A DNA stretch of 64,000 nucleotides from Ruminococcus flavefaciens (GCA_902760805.1 CACWHY010000001.1:124001-188000); one strand, 5' to 3'; positions 1 through 7,617 are shown, counted from the first letter of the stretch. The notes: generated by a model from the letters alone, not told the origin. Numbers and translations are program-made.

Positions 1-1
1 C

Positions 2-493
2 TTCTACCGGAAGAAAACTGTGGCCGTGGTGGGCGGAGGTAATACCGCTCTGGAGGACGCACTCTATCTGGCAGATCTGGCGGAAAAGGTCTACCTTATC
101 CATCGCCGTGACCAGTTCAGAGGTGACGAGACAACGGTCGCCCGTCTTCGTGAGCGAGAGAATGTTGAGCTTGTGCTCAACAGCAGGGTCACCGGCCTTA
201 TCGCCGAGAAAAAGCTGAAGGCAGTGGAGGTCACCGACAAGGATGGCAATACTTCTCAGCTTGAGGTGAACGGTCTCTTCGTGGCTGTTGGAAGAGTTCC
301 CGAAAACCAGAACTTCGCCTCTGTTATCGAGCTGGACGGCGCCGGCTATGCAGTCGCCGGAGAGAACTGCCGTACAAGGTCCGCCGGGATATTCGTTGCC
401 GGAGATAATCGTGTGAAGGACGTTCGTCAGCTCGTTACCGCAACAGCAGACGGTGCAGTCGCTGCGACCGAGGCCATAAAGTATCTTGCCTGA
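2..493 (+). CDS. trxB: Thioredoxin reductase, 3' part (5' end outside window)
   Basis: The reading frame is open from the first bases of the window, so this is the C-terminal part of a gene that starts upstream. It carries the NADPH-binding glycine motif GGGNTALEDALYLA followed by HRRDQFRGDE, and a C-terminal FAD-binding motif IFVAGDNRVKDVRQ, all typical of low-molecular-weight thioredoxin reductases. The redox CxxC of the family should lie upstream, outside the window. The enzyme passes electrons from NADPH to thioredoxin in the cytoplasm. The family-level call is firm; a ferredoxin/flavodoxin-dependent variant cannot be excluded without the N-terminus. Confidence 0.9.
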   Translation, partial: FYRKKTVAVVGGGNTALEDALYLADLAEKVYLIHRRDQFRGDETTVARLRERENVELVLNSRVTGLIAEKKLKAVEVTDKDGNTSQLEVNGLFVAVGRVPENQNFASVIELDGAGYAVAGENCRTRSAGIFVAGDNRVKDVRQLVTATADGAVAATEAIKYLA

Positions 494-499
494 AATGCC

Positions 500-528
500 T
501 TGACAAAGGGCTGTTCATAGTTTATAAT
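500..528 (+). promoter_or_regulatory. Sigma-A promoter of the GNAT gene
   Basis: Consensus TTGACA (500-505), a 17-bp spacer and TATAAT (523-528). It begins just after the trxB stop and gives a leader of about 145 nt before the acetyltransferase start at 681. Confidence 0.88.
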
Positions 529-573
529 TAGCGTAGAGCGAAAGCTCATATCTTACTAAAAGGAGTCCGTTGT

Positions 574-649
574 TTGAAAAATAATAACAGAACTGAGATA
601 GCAGCGTAAACGAGAGGTTTGCGAATACTGTCTCACACAAACCTCCCGT
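574..649 (+). promoter_or_regulatory. Structured leader of the GNAT gene with possible 11-codon ORF
   Basis: An AAGGAG ribosome-binding-like motif (559-564) lies 9 nt before a TTG that opens an 11-codon frame ending with TAA at 607-609. It is followed by an imperfect hairpin whose arms are 610-621 and 638-649 (12 bp with one mismatch). This resembles a leader-peptide plus hairpin arrangement, but no regulatory family is recognised and the short frame may not be translated. Confidence 0.35.
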
Positions 650-680
650 TGTCCGGTCAACTATTTCAGGAGGAAAAACA

Positions 681-1340
681 ATGAATAATAATGACTATAT
701 CATCAGACCCGAAACACCTAACGACTACCGCTGCGTAGAGGAAATGGCCAGAGAGGCGTTCTGGAATTTGAGCGTTCCCGGCTGCTCTGAGCACTACTTT
801 ATCCATGTGCTGAGAAAGCATCCGGCCTTTATCCCGGAGCTGGACTTCGTTCTGGAGTCAGACGGAGAGATCTTGGGCTGCGTTATGTACTCGAGATCCG
901 AACTCATGGACGATGAGGGGAACGGAAAAACTGTCCTCACCATGGGCCCCCTCTGCGTTCGTCCCGGTCATCAGCGGAAGGGCATAGGAAAGCGGCTGCT
1001 GGAGCACACCTTTGCTCTGGCAAAGGATATAGGATACGACGTTGTTATCAACTTCGGCAACCCGGATAACTATGTTGCCCGTGGATATAAGAGCTGCAAG
1101 AGATATAACATCACATTCAGAGACTTCGGCTCGTTCCCGGCAGCACTGCTGGTGAAGGAGCTGATCCCGGGAGCCCTTGACGGCAGACACTGGAGGTATT
1201 TCCAGAACGATGCGGACGCTCCCTGCGAGGACGAAGAGGCGGTCGAGAAGTACGATGCGCTCTTCCCGAAAAAGGAAAAGGCCTGGCAGCCCAGTCAGGA
1301 GGAATTCTATATCCACAGTCACTCGGAACTCACCTGGTGA
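681..1340 (+). CDS. GNAT-family N-acetyltransferase
   Basis: A 219-residue cytoplasmic protein with the GNAT acetyl-CoA-binding core: the beta4 strand LTMGPLCVRPGHQRKGIGKR contains the Q/RxxGxG/A pyrophosphate loop (HQRKGIGKRLL) at about residues 93-108. An AGGAGG ribosome binding site sits 6 nt before the ATG. A second, C-terminal region of about 100 residues, rich in acidic and aromatic residues, has no motif I recognise and makes the protein longer than a minimal GNAT. It is monocistronic, with its own promoter at 500-528 and a terminator right after the stop. The substrate cannot be predicted. Confidence 0.88.
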   Translation: MNNNDYIIRPETPNDYRCVEEMAREAFWNLSVPGCSEHYFIHVLRKHPAFIPELDFVLESDGEILGCVMYSRSELMDDEGNGKTVLTMGPLCVRPGHQRKGIGKRLLEHTFALAKDIGYDVVINFGNPDNYVARGYKSCKRYNITFRDFGSFPAALLVKELIPGALDGRHWRYFQNDADAPCEDEEAVEKYDALFPKKEKAWQPSQEEFYIHSHSELTW

Positions 1341-1347
1341 ATAAAGA

Positions 1348-1374
1348 AAGGCTCCCCTCGGGGAGTCTTTTTTT
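1348..1374 (+). terminator. Rho-independent terminator after GNAT gene
   Basis: Stem CTCCCC/GGGGAG (1352-1357 with 1360-1365) followed by a run of T residues. Confidence 0.85.
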
Positions 1375-1382
1375 GCAAAAAG

Positions 1383-1413
1383 TGAAATGTAACGGCCTTG
1401 CATCTCGACTATA
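1383..1413 (+). promoter_or_regulatory. ECF-sigma-type promoter (orphan)
   Basis: TGAAAT (1383-1388) and CGACTATA (1406-1413) are separated by 17 bp, resembling the TGAAAC...CGT(A/C) promoters of extracytoplasmic-function sigma factors rather than the sigma-A promoters seen elsewhere in the window. It is followed by an AAAGGGGGG ribosome-binding-like run (1439-1447) but no intact gene. The assignment is by pattern only. Confidence 0.4.
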
Positions 1414-1448
1414 TAGGTAAGAGGACCTCTACCCTTACGAAAGGGGGG

Positions 1449-1535
1449 ATCTATTTTGCGGATCTGACCAGGGACGTTTACGGACGTGGGATAGATATAC
1501 GCACAGAGGACATTTCCGAATATTTGAACGGATAA
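1449..1535 (+). pseudogene. Short start-less ORF remnant behind the ECF-type promoter
   Basis: After the GGGGGG motif a frame reads IYFADLTRDVYGRGIDIRTE and continues to a TAA at 1533-1535. It has no ATG, GTG or TTG in frame at the expected spacing. Its peptide composition is protein-like and it is closed by a strong terminator, so it looks like the stump of a deleted gene or a very small gene with a lost start. I do not recognise the family. Confidence 0.3.
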
Positions 1536-1541
1536 CAGATC

Positions 1542-1570
1542 AGGCGCCTTCTGAAAAGAAGGCGCCTTTC
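1542..1570 (+). terminator. Terminator of the decayed ECF-promoter unit
   Basis: Perfect 10-bp inverted repeat AGGCGCCTTC / GAAGGCGCCT (1542-1551, 1558-1567) with a short T run. It closes the 1383-1535 unit. Confidence 0.7.
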
Positions 1571-1604
1571 GATCAAAAAATCATTCCTATGATAAAAAAA
1601 CCAC

Positions 1605-1633
1605 TTGCAATCCTCTCCAAGATGTGTTATAAT
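1605..1633 (+). promoter_or_regulatory. Promoter of tRNA-Gly
   Basis: TTGCAA (1605-1610), 17-bp spacer, TATAAT (1628-1633), about 120 bp upstream of the tRNA. Confidence 0.7.
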
Positions 1634-1760
1634 AAATGCAAAGACATTCATTATAAATTATCTGAAAGCCCTTGCAGATACGCAGATCAAAGATCAGCTC
1701 CCTGCATATCGGGCGATTATAACCTATTCGCTTCGCTTATATGTTATGATCAAGAACGAT

Positions 1761-1835
1761 GCAGATATAGTATAGTGGTCATTACTTCAGTTTCCCAAAC
1801 TGAGGAGGCGGGTTCGATTCCCGTTATCTGCTCCA
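1761..1835 (+). tRNA. tRNA-Gly (anticodon CCC)
   Basis: Acceptor arms GCAGATA and TATCTGC pair perfectly. The anticodon stem TCAGT/ACTGA closes the loop TTCCCAA (anticodon CCC), the T-arm is CGGG-TTCGATT-CCCG, and the CCA end is encoded (1833-1835). It is transcribed alone and closed by a terminator. Confidence 0.96.
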
Positions 1836-1854
1836 GCGCCGAGTTGAACTCGCT

Positions 1855-1885
1855 AAAGCGGTCTGGTATTTCTGGGCCGCTTTTT
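1855..1885 (+). terminator. Terminator after tRNA-Gly
   Basis: AGCGGTC pairs with GGCCGCT, followed by TTTTT. Confidence 0.75.
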
Positions 1886-1914
1886 GCTGCCTTGCCGAAA
1901 ATGGCGGCTGCTCC

Positions 1915-1943
1915 TTGACAAATCTGCGAAAATATGCTAAACT
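1915..1943 (+). promoter_or_regulatory. Promoter of rnpB
   Basis: TTGACA (1915-1920), 17-bp spacer, TAAACT (1938-1943). The implied start is about 1950, the 5' end of the RNase P RNA. Confidence 0.8.
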
Positions 1944-1949
1944 ATACCT

Positions 1950-2291
1950 GTGAGCAGACTATGCGGCAGCATGAACGCTTTAGTTCATGAGGAAAGTCCG
2001 AGCATCACAGAGCAGGGTAGCTGCTAACGGCAGCCGAGGGCGACCTTAGGGCTAGTGCAACAGAGATATACTGCCTCTTTTGAGGTGATGGTGGAAAGGC
2101 GAGGTAAGAGCTCACCAGAGTGCGGGAGACCGTACTGCTATGTAAACCCTACCCGGTGCAACGTCTATTGGTACTTCATATCTTAACGTCTGCTCGGCGG
2201 ATATGAGGTAATGACGGCTAGAGCCCGCCGGCGACAGCGGGAGTAGATAAATTGCCGCACACGACAGAACTCGGCTTATCGGTCTGGTCAC
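1950..2291 (+). ncRNA. rnpB: RNase P RNA component
   Basis: The catalytic RNA that matures tRNA 5' ends. It contains the conserved core GAGGAAAGTCCGAGCATC near the 5' end (1989 onward), the ACAGA-rich region, and the universal 3' motif ACAGAACTCGGCTTA (about 2264-2278). The terminal helix P1 is formed by 1951-1959 with 2282-2290, with one mismatch. It has its own promoter and terminator. End coordinates are good to a few bases. Confidence 0.95.
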
Positions 2292-2297
2292 ATCAAT

Positions 2298-2320
2298 GGG
2301 AGCCTTTGGGCTCCTTTTTT
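2298..2320 (+). terminator. Terminator of rnpB
   Basis: GGAGCC / GGCTCC hairpin with a T6 tract. Confidence 0.85.
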
Positions 2321-2340
2321 CTTGTGAATGATTTCCGCAA

Positions 2341-2370
2341 AAAAAGGACACCGCCTAGGGTGTCCTTTTT
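2341..2370 (-). terminator. Terminator of the GH3-GNAT operon
   Basis: GGACACC / GGTGTCC hairpin with A and T tracts on both sides, so it can act in both directions. It lies 2 bp from the stop of the minus-strand acetyltransferase. Confidence 0.85.
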
Positions 2371-2372
2371 GC

Positions 2373-2858
2373 TTACAGCTTACGCCTAAGATAGCCGCAG
2401 GTGAATGGGAAGAAATCGAATTTCTCGGTGGAGGTGTGTACGAAGCCCTTGCCCTCATACCACTGCCTCAGTTGGGAGTTCTCCTCGATGATACTGATCT
2501 TCATCTGGGAGAAACCGGCGTTTTTTGCCCGAGAAAAAGAGTCCTCCAGCAGTCTGCTGCCGATATTCTTGTGCCTGTGCTCCGGAAGCACGCAAAGGCT
2601 GCCCAGCTCACATTCCTCGTCGCTTTGAGGAAGCAGCGAGTAGAAACCGATGATCTTACCGTCCTCGTCGACCCAGGCGACCATGAGCCTTTGCTGAACA
2701 TCGAGCTGATAAAAAAGCCTGTTCTCGTCAGTTGCAAAGGCGGTGAAGCGAGGGGCGTTTTCTGTGGTCAGGCCGAATTCCTCCGCAACAGTGAGAAAGC
2801 TCTTTCTGATGACCTGTACACATTCTGGGATATGCGTTCTGTCAATGACTATTATCAT
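2373..2858 (-). CDS. GNAT-family N-acetyltransferase
   Basis: A 161-residue GNAT protein whose core SLCVLPEHRHKNIGSRLLED carries the acetyl-CoA loop (HRHKNIGSRL). The chosen ATG at 2856-2858 follows GAGGTG by a few bases. An alternative ATG four codons upstream overlaps the GH3 stop as ATGA and would have a weaker ribosome binding site. It is the second gene of a two-gene operon with the beta-glucosidase, which suggests an amino-sugar or detoxification substrate but does not prove it. Confidence 0.85.
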   Translation of the reverse strand: MIIVIDRTHIPECVQVIRKSFLTVAEEFGLTTENAPRFTAFATDENRLFYQLDVQQRLMVAWVDEDGKIIGFYSLLPQSDEECELGSLCVLPEHRHKNIGSRLLEDSFSRAKNAGFSQMKISIIEENSQLRQWYEGKGFVHTSTEKFDFFPFTCGYLRRKL

Positions 2859-2866
2859 AGCACACC

Positions 2867-5134
2867 TCATTTTGAGAACTCGCCGTTGATCTCATTGCAG
2901 ATCCGAGCGATGTCCTCATGGGTGAAGCGGCCGTCGGTGAAGCTGACCATTACACGGAGGGGATTGTCACGAAGCTGAGCCTCCATCATGAGCTTAGTGG
3001 CTTCGCCGAGCTCAGTCATATCGCCGTCCAGATTCATAGCCTTGACGTAATCGTCGATAAGGGGCTGGATATAGGGACGAGCCTTCTCGTTGTCCATGAT
3101 GTCGCCCATAGTGGTGTTGGGGTCTGCACGGAAGGGCAGAGTCTCCTGGGATACCATAGTAATGGTCTTGCTCAGCCTAATGTCACGGGATGAGCTTCCT
3201 ATCATTATGCAGAAGTCTCCGCTTTCAGCAAACCAGTCGTGGATCTTTTCGCTGTAGAAGGTGAATGAGCGTCTGTCAAGGCGGAAGACCACCTCGCCGG
3301 ACTGACCGGGCTCCAGATAGATCTTCTCGAAGCCCTTGAGCTCCTTGACAGGCCTGATGACCGAGCTCTCACAGTCGCTGACGTAGAGCTGTACAGCCTC
3401 ACGTCCGGCCATTTTTCCGGTATTTTTCACAGTCACCCTGACCTCCAAGCCCTCATCGGGTGAGAAGCTGTCAGCGCTGACCTTCATATCTGTGTATTCA
3501 AAAGTGGTGTAGGACAGACCGAAGCCGAACGGGAACAGCACGTCCATGTCCTTGTAGTCGTAGTAGCGGTAGCCCACGAAGATCTCCTCACGGTACTCAA
3601 CACGGTCGCCCTCGCCGGGGAAGTTGAGGAATGAAGGATTGTCGGAGAGCTTTTTGGGGAAGGTCTCAGCCAGCTTTCCGCTGGGAGCTTCCTCACCGAA
3701 AAGGATCCTGCACTGAGCCTGGCCAACAGCCTGACCTCCAAGATAGCACTCCAGAACGCCCTTCACACGGCTGAGCCAGGGCATTTCCACGGGAGAGCCG
3801 TTGTGGAGGACGACCACTGTATTTGGCTGAACATCGCAGATCTTCTCGATGAGCTGGTTCTGACAGTTGGGGATCCCCATGTGAGTGCGGTCGAAGCCTT
3901 CGGACTCGAACAGGTCGGTGAGTCCGGCGAAAACAACAGCCACGTCGCTCTCAGCAGCCAGCTTCACAGCCTCGTCCAGAAGTGCCTGATCAGTAACGTC
4001 CTCAGCGGTGTCATATCCCTGTGCGTAGCTGACCTTGGCGTATTTTGCAGAAGCGGTGAGCGCATCAGTTACCTTAAACGAGTTGATGTGAGAGCTTCCG
4101 CCGCCCTGATAGCGGGGCTTTTCGGCGAATTTTCCGATAAATGCGATCTTTTTGTCCTTGGAGAGAGGAAGGATCTCATCCTCGTTTTTCAGCAGCACCA
4201 TGCACTGTGCTGAGATCTCGGCGGAGAGCTCATGGTCGGCTTCCTTATCCCAGACAGCCTTCTCGTCACGGCCGGAGAGGTACCTGTCCACGATGGTGAG
4301 GATCCTTTCGCAGGCCAGATCCAGAGCCTTCTCCGGGAGTTTCCCGTCACGAACGGCCTCAGCCAGCTTTGCGTCATTTACGCCGCCGCTGGAGGGCATC
4401 TCCAGGTCAAGACCAGCCGGAAGGCCCTTGACTCTGTCGTTTACGGCGCCCCAGTCGCTGACCACAAAGCCGTCAAATCCCCACTTTTCACGGAGGATCT
4501 CAGTGAGCGACCAGTGGTTTTCTGAGGAATACTCGCCGTTTACTCGGTTGTATGAGCACATAACGGTCCAGGGCTTTGCTTCACGGACGGCAGTTTCAAA
4601 GGCGGCCAGATAGATCTCATGGAGGGTGCGCTCAGAGATCTCAGCACTTACGCTCATGCGGCGGTTTTCCTGATTATTGGCCAAAAAATGCTTGAGGCTA
4701 GTGCCCACATTTTTGCTCTGAACGCCCTTGATGTGGCTTGCAGCGATGTTAGATGCCAGGTAGGGATCCTCGGAGAAATACTCGAAATTTCGTCCGCAGA
4801 GAGGTGAGCGCTTGATGTTGGCGCCGGGGCCGAGGATAACGCCTACGTCCTCAGCCTGACACTGGTTTCCCAGAGCCTGTCCCAGCCGGAAGATCAGATC
4901 CTTGTCGAAGGAGCAGGCCAGAGCGCAGGCAGCAGGGAAGCACACAGCCTTGATGCTCTCGTTGAAATTCTCTTTGGTGAGATCCTGCTTTCGGAGACCG
5001 TGAGGGCCGTCGCTGACCATCATCTGTGGGATCCCAAGGCGCTCCACGGCCTTAGTGTGCCAGAAATCGGCTCCTGAGCAAAGGGAAGCCTTCTCCTCTA
5101 TAGTCATCTGAGAGATGAGATTTTTGATGTCCAT
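2867..5134 (-). CDS. GH3 beta-glucosidase, cytoplasmic
   Basis: A 755-residue glycoside hydrolase family 3 enzyme. The N-terminal (beta/alpha)8 domain has the substrate-binding VSDGPHGLRKQ and the nucleophile motif FVVSDWGAV (Asp about residue 227 from the chosen start). It is followed by the alpha/beta sandwich domain and a C-terminal fibronectin-III-like domain (FGFGLSYTTFEY onward). The start at 5134 follows AAGGAGGTCATT; an upstream in-frame ATG has no ribosome binding site. There is no signal peptide and no dockerin, so it probably hydrolyses imported cellodextrins or similar beta-glucosides inside the cell. It is first in an operon with the GNAT gene. Confidence 0.94.
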   Translation of the reverse strand: MDIKNLISQMTIEEKASLCSGADFWHTKAVERLGIPQMMVSDGPHGLRKQDLTKENFNESIKAVCFPAACALACSFDKDLIFRLGQALGNQCQAEDVGVILGPGANIKRSPLCGRNFEYFSEDPYLASNIAASHIKGVQSKNVGTSLKHFLANNQENRRMSVSAEISERTLHEIYLAAFETAVREAKPWTVMCSYNRVNGEYSSENHWSLTEILREKWGFDGFVVSDWGAVNDRVKGLPAGLDLEMPSSGGVNDAKLAEAVRDGKLPEKALDLACERILTIVDRYLSGRDEKAVWDKEADHELSAEISAQCMVLLKNEDEILPLSKDKKIAFIGKFAEKPRYQGGGSSHINSFKVTDALTASAKYAKVSYAQGYDTAEDVTDQALLDEAVKLAAESDVAVVFAGLTDLFESEGFDRTHMGIPNCQNQLIEKICDVQPNTVVVLHNGSPVEMPWLSRVKGVLECYLGGQAVGQAQCRILFGEEAPSGKLAETFPKKLSDNPSFLNFPGEGDRVEYREEIFVGYRYYDYKDMDVLFPFGFGLSYTTFEYTDMKVSADSFSPDEGLEVRVTVKNTGKMAGREAVQLYVSDCESSVIRPVKELKGFEKIYLEPGQSGEVVFRLDRRSFTFYSEKIHDWFAESGDFCIMIGSSSRDIRLSKTITMVSQETLPFRADPNTTMGDIMDNEKARPYIQPLIDDYVKAMNLDGDMTELGEATKLMMEAQLRDNPLRVMVSFTDGRFTHEDIARICNEINGEFSK

Positions 5135-5166
5135 AATGACCTCCTTTTGAGTTAGTTTGTAAGACA

Positions 5167-5195
5167 ATTATAACATACCGGAAATGTTTTTTCAA
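5167..5195 (-). promoter_or_regulatory. Promoter of GH3 operon
   Basis: On the minus strand TTGAAA (5195-5190), 17-bp spacer, TATAAT (5172-5167). Confidence 0.8.
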
Positions 5196-5301
5196 TAGTT
5201 TTGCTGCACGATATATTGTGGATCACTCAAAAAAATACCACAAAATATCCGCCTTCTGACTGCACCAATATGTTATGATCGTGGGAAAGTAAGCCATTTC
5301 C

Positions 5302-5330
5302 TTGACTTTTTGGGAAATTTGTGGTAGTAT
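5302..5330 (+). promoter_or_regulatory. Promoter of the dockerin peptidase gene
   Basis: TTGACT (5302-5307), 17-bp spacer, TAGTAT (5325-5330). Confidence 0.7.
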
Positions 5331-5381
5331 TGCAAATGAAATGTCAAAAAACGACATGAAATTCTGACAGGAGTGATTTTT

Positions 5382-6659
5382 ATGAAGAAGCTGATCTCGG
5401 GAGCCCTCGCCGTTTTGACAGCAGTCATCATGGCGCTTTTCCCCATTACAGCAAAGGCAGCTGTTTCCGGAGTTTGGCCTGTAGAGCCGAAATTCAAGAC
5501 CATAACCACCTACTTCGATCCTAATCGAAATGTCAGTGACGCCTCAGGCTATCACAACGCTATAGATATCCAAGCGGACGGCGGAAGCAACATCTACGCC
5601 GCCTATGACGGAAAGGTCACATTTGCCGGCTGGCTGGACGGATACGGCTACACAGCTGTTGTCTGGCACTCAGACCTTTCGGTGTATACCTTCTACTCTC
5701 ACTGCTCAGCGCTTAAGTGCTCGGCAGGGGACACGGTCTCTGCCGGACAGATCATCGGACTTGTGGGCATGACAGGTGCAGCTACTGGAAATCACCTGCA
5801 TTTCGGCGTTTGCGACACTATCGACAACGGCTGGCCGAGAAAGACCTACTTCGATCCCCTGAGCTATTTCACCTATGCAGATGTGGATGTGCCTAGCGAT
5901 ACCTGCGAGTGTTCTGAGGAGTACGCAGGTCTCTACACCACCAAGAACGTGCAGTCCTACCTTAACATAAGAGTTAGCCACAGCGCAAGCAGCTCCTCCC
6001 TTGGACAGATCCCGGCAGGAGCACAGATCGTTGTCAGCAAGGGCGACGGCACCTGGGCTCATGTGGAGTACAACGGCATTTCAGGCTACTGCTCCATGGC
6101 TTATATGGAGAGATTGGGCGACGTGGAGCCCGGCATGAGCGTTTCCGGCCTTACTTATCCCGAGGGCGAGCTCACCAAGGGCAACGTCTTCTACCTCAAG
6201 GGCGTTATCACCTCAAATCTTCCCATTGCAAAGGTCTGGGGCGGAGTTTACAACGCTGAGGACGAGTCCGCTACCAGCCAGGTCACAGAGGCCACACCTA
6301 ACAAGTCCACCTACGACCTGTCACTCTATTTCGATAAGCAGATCGGCTTCGGCAAGCTGGATAACGGTGCTTACACCTACCTTGTGATGGCTGAGGACTC
6401 CGAAGGGAATCAGTTCGAGATCGCACGTTCATCATTCTGGATCGGCGCTAAGCCGGAGGAGCCGGCAGCTGAGCCTCACGACACCGGCGACATCAATCTG
6501 GACGGATCGGTGAATATCGCAGATGCGGTGGTGCTCCAGCAGTACCTGATCTGCAAGACCGATATGACCGAGGAGGGCTTTGCTCTTGCGGACATAAACA
6601 GCTCCGGCCGAGTAGATGTATTCGACCTGATCCTTCTTGAGGATATGGTAACTGAATAA
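5382..6659 (+). CDS. Secreted M23 peptidase with SH3 domain and dockerin
   Basis: A 425-residue exported protein. A signal peptide (about 1-26, ending AKA) is followed by an M23/LytM zinc peptidase domain with His58 and Asp62 (YHNAIDI), His107 (FYSH) and the H138-L-H140 motif (GNHLHFGV). A bacterial SH3 domain spans about 183-245, a beta-rich linker domain about 250-350, and a dockerin about 365-425 (GDINLDGSVNIADAVVLQQY, second repeat ADINSSGRVDVFDLILLEDM). The ATG follows AGGAG; a GTG three codons upstream is less likely. M23 enzymes cut peptide cross-links of peptidoglycan; the dockerin implies cellulosome attachment, an unusual place for a wall peptidase. Confidence 0.88.
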   Translation: MKKLISGALAVLTAVIMALFPITAKAAVSGVWPVEPKFKTITTYFDPNRNVSDASGYHNAIDIQADGGSNIYAAYDGKVTFAGWLDGYGYTAVVWHSDLSVYTFYSHCSALKCSAGDTVSAGQIIGLVGMTGAATGNHLHFGVCDTIDNGWPRKTYFDPLSYFTYADVDVPSDTCECSEEYAGLYTTKNVQSYLNIRVSHSASSSSLGQIPAGAQIVVSKGDGTWAHVEYNGISGYCSMAYMERLGDVEPGMSVSGLTYPEGELTKGNVFYLKGVITSNLPIAKVWGGVYNAEDESATSQVTEATPNKSTYDLSLYFDKQIGFGKLDNGAYTYLVMAEDSEGNQFEIARSSFWIGAKPEEPAAEPHDTGDINLDGSVNIADAVVLQQYLICKTDMTEEGFALADINSSGRVDVFDLILLEDMVTE

Positions 6660-6690
6660 GAAAAAAGCCGCACTTTTTGTGCGGCTTTAG
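6660..6690. terminator. Bidirectional terminator between convergent genes
   Basis: AAGCCGCAC / GTGCGGCTT hairpin flanked by A and T runs. It overlaps the stop codon of the minus-strand cobO. Confidence 0.88.
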
Positions 6691-7196
6691 TATTCTATCC
6701 CTCTGCGAGCCGGTACGCCCTTGCTGTAAGGGTGGCGGACTGCCTGGATCTGACTGATGTAGTCGGCACGTTCTAGGAAGAACTCCTCCGGGTCTCTGCC
6801 GGTGAGCACAAGCTCTGAGGCAGCAGGGAAGCTCTCGACGAACTGCATAGCCTTCTCATGGGAAAGCGTCTTTGTGGTAATGGCGCCGAAAAACTCGTCC
6901 AGCACGATAAGGTCGAAGCCCTTTTCGGTAAGTCTTTCGGCCTCACGGAGCATCTGGTCCTGAGCATTTTTGACTGAGGCCTTTTCGTCCGGAGTCATCT
7001 CGAAGGTGAATTTGCAGCATTCTTCGCAGCAGCTCACCTTGATCCCCAGCTTTTTTAGGCTGATGATCTCGGAGGAGGTGCCGTTTTTCAGGAACTGAAA
7101 AAAAGCCGCCTTCATGCCTGCGCCGGCGCAGCGTATGGCCAGTCCGGCAGCAGCAGAGGTCTTGCCTTTGCCGTCACCGCAGTAAATATGTATCAT
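6687..7196 (-). CDS. cobO: Cob(I)alamin adenosyltransferase (CobA/CobO/BtuR type)
   Basis: A 169-residue cytoplasmic ATP:corrinoid adenosyltransferase. The Walker A motif GDGKGKTSAA is at about residues 6-15, LIVLDEF is the Walker-B-like strand, and the C-terminus LTGRDPEEFFLERADYISQI matches the family. The start at 7196 follows GGAGGTGG; an upstream in-frame ATG overlaps that site. It makes adenosylcobalamin for B12-dependent enzymes. No other corrinoid gene and no cobalamin riboswitch is visible nearby, so it may serve salvage. Confidence 0.92.
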   Translation of the reverse strand: MIHIYCGDGKGKTSAAAGLAIRCAGAGMKAAFFQFLKNGTSSEIISLKKLGIKVSCCEECCKFTFEMTPDEKASVKNAQDQMLREAERLTEKGFDLIVLDEFFGAITTKTLSHEKAMQFVESFPAASELVLTGRDPEEFFLERADYISQIQAVRHPYSKGVPARRGIEY

Positions 7197-7217
7197 TTTT
7201 CCCACCTCCATGAGAAC

Positions 7218-7246
7218 AGTATAGCACAGCCCGACAAAAAAATCAA
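7218..7246 (-). promoter_or_regulatory. Promoter of cobO
   Basis: Minus strand TTGATT (7246-7241), 17-bp spacer, TATACT (7223-7218). Confidence 0.78.
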
Positions 7247-7369
7247 CGGTATTCTTGCAGTTCCTCAGAAAATAAAGTGCAAAAAATGGGAGGAAGGTCT
7301 TTGGTAAGGCTCTGCACAGAAGGGAGAAATGCTTGCATAAAGCGATGATTTAATCTTGGTATAGGCATA

Positions 7370-7430
7370 ATCTACACAGCCCGAAAATTGCGGTTGTGTA
7401 GATCTAACAAATTTGTAATTCCGCAATTTT
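7370..7430 (+). promoter_or_regulatory. Two overlapping, mutually exclusive inverted repeats upstream of yerC-GH9
   Basis: ATCTACACA (7370-7378) pairs with TGTGTAGAT (7395-7403). Inside its loop, AAAATTGCGG (7384-7393) can instead pair with CCGCAATTTT (7421-7430), so both hairpins cannot form together. A promoter follows directly (7436-7464). This could be a pair of operator palindromes or an attenuator. The rest of the 7197-7617 gap holds only promoters. Confidence 0.45.
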
Positions 7431-7435
7431 TGCTA

Positions 7436-7464
7436 TTTACAATACGTTGATATTGTGCTATCAT
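7436..7464 (+). promoter_or_regulatory. Distal promoter of yerC-GH9
   Basis: TTTACA (7436-7441), 17-bp spacer, TATCAT (7459-7464). Confidence 0.6.
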
Positions 7465-7532
7465 ATACTAAAGGTGTATGCTCCCAGAAAACGGTATTGG
7501 AGTTAATTATTTATTTTTACAGAAAAATACAC

Positions 7533-7561
7533 TTTACTTTTGTGTGATAATGTGTTAAAAT
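7533..7561 (+). promoter_or_regulatory. Proximal promoter of yerC-GH9
   Basis: TTTACT (7533-7538), 17-bp spacer, TAAAAT (7556-7561). It lies within the GTG-initiated upstream extension of the reading frame, which argues for the downstream start of yerC. Confidence 0.65.
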
Positions 7562-7617
7562 GTAAAGTAGGAAATCGTTTTCTAAAACCGCCTTATGGCA
7601 GAATGGAGCAACATTAT

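Noticed and set aside
1589-1918. 109-codon frame spanning the tRNA-Gly
   Set aside because: It runs straight through a perfect tRNA gene and its terminator.
7197-7369. Possible cobalamin riboswitch beside cobO
   Set aside because: No B12-box or conserved core is present, and the cobO leader is only about 15-20 nt from its promoter.
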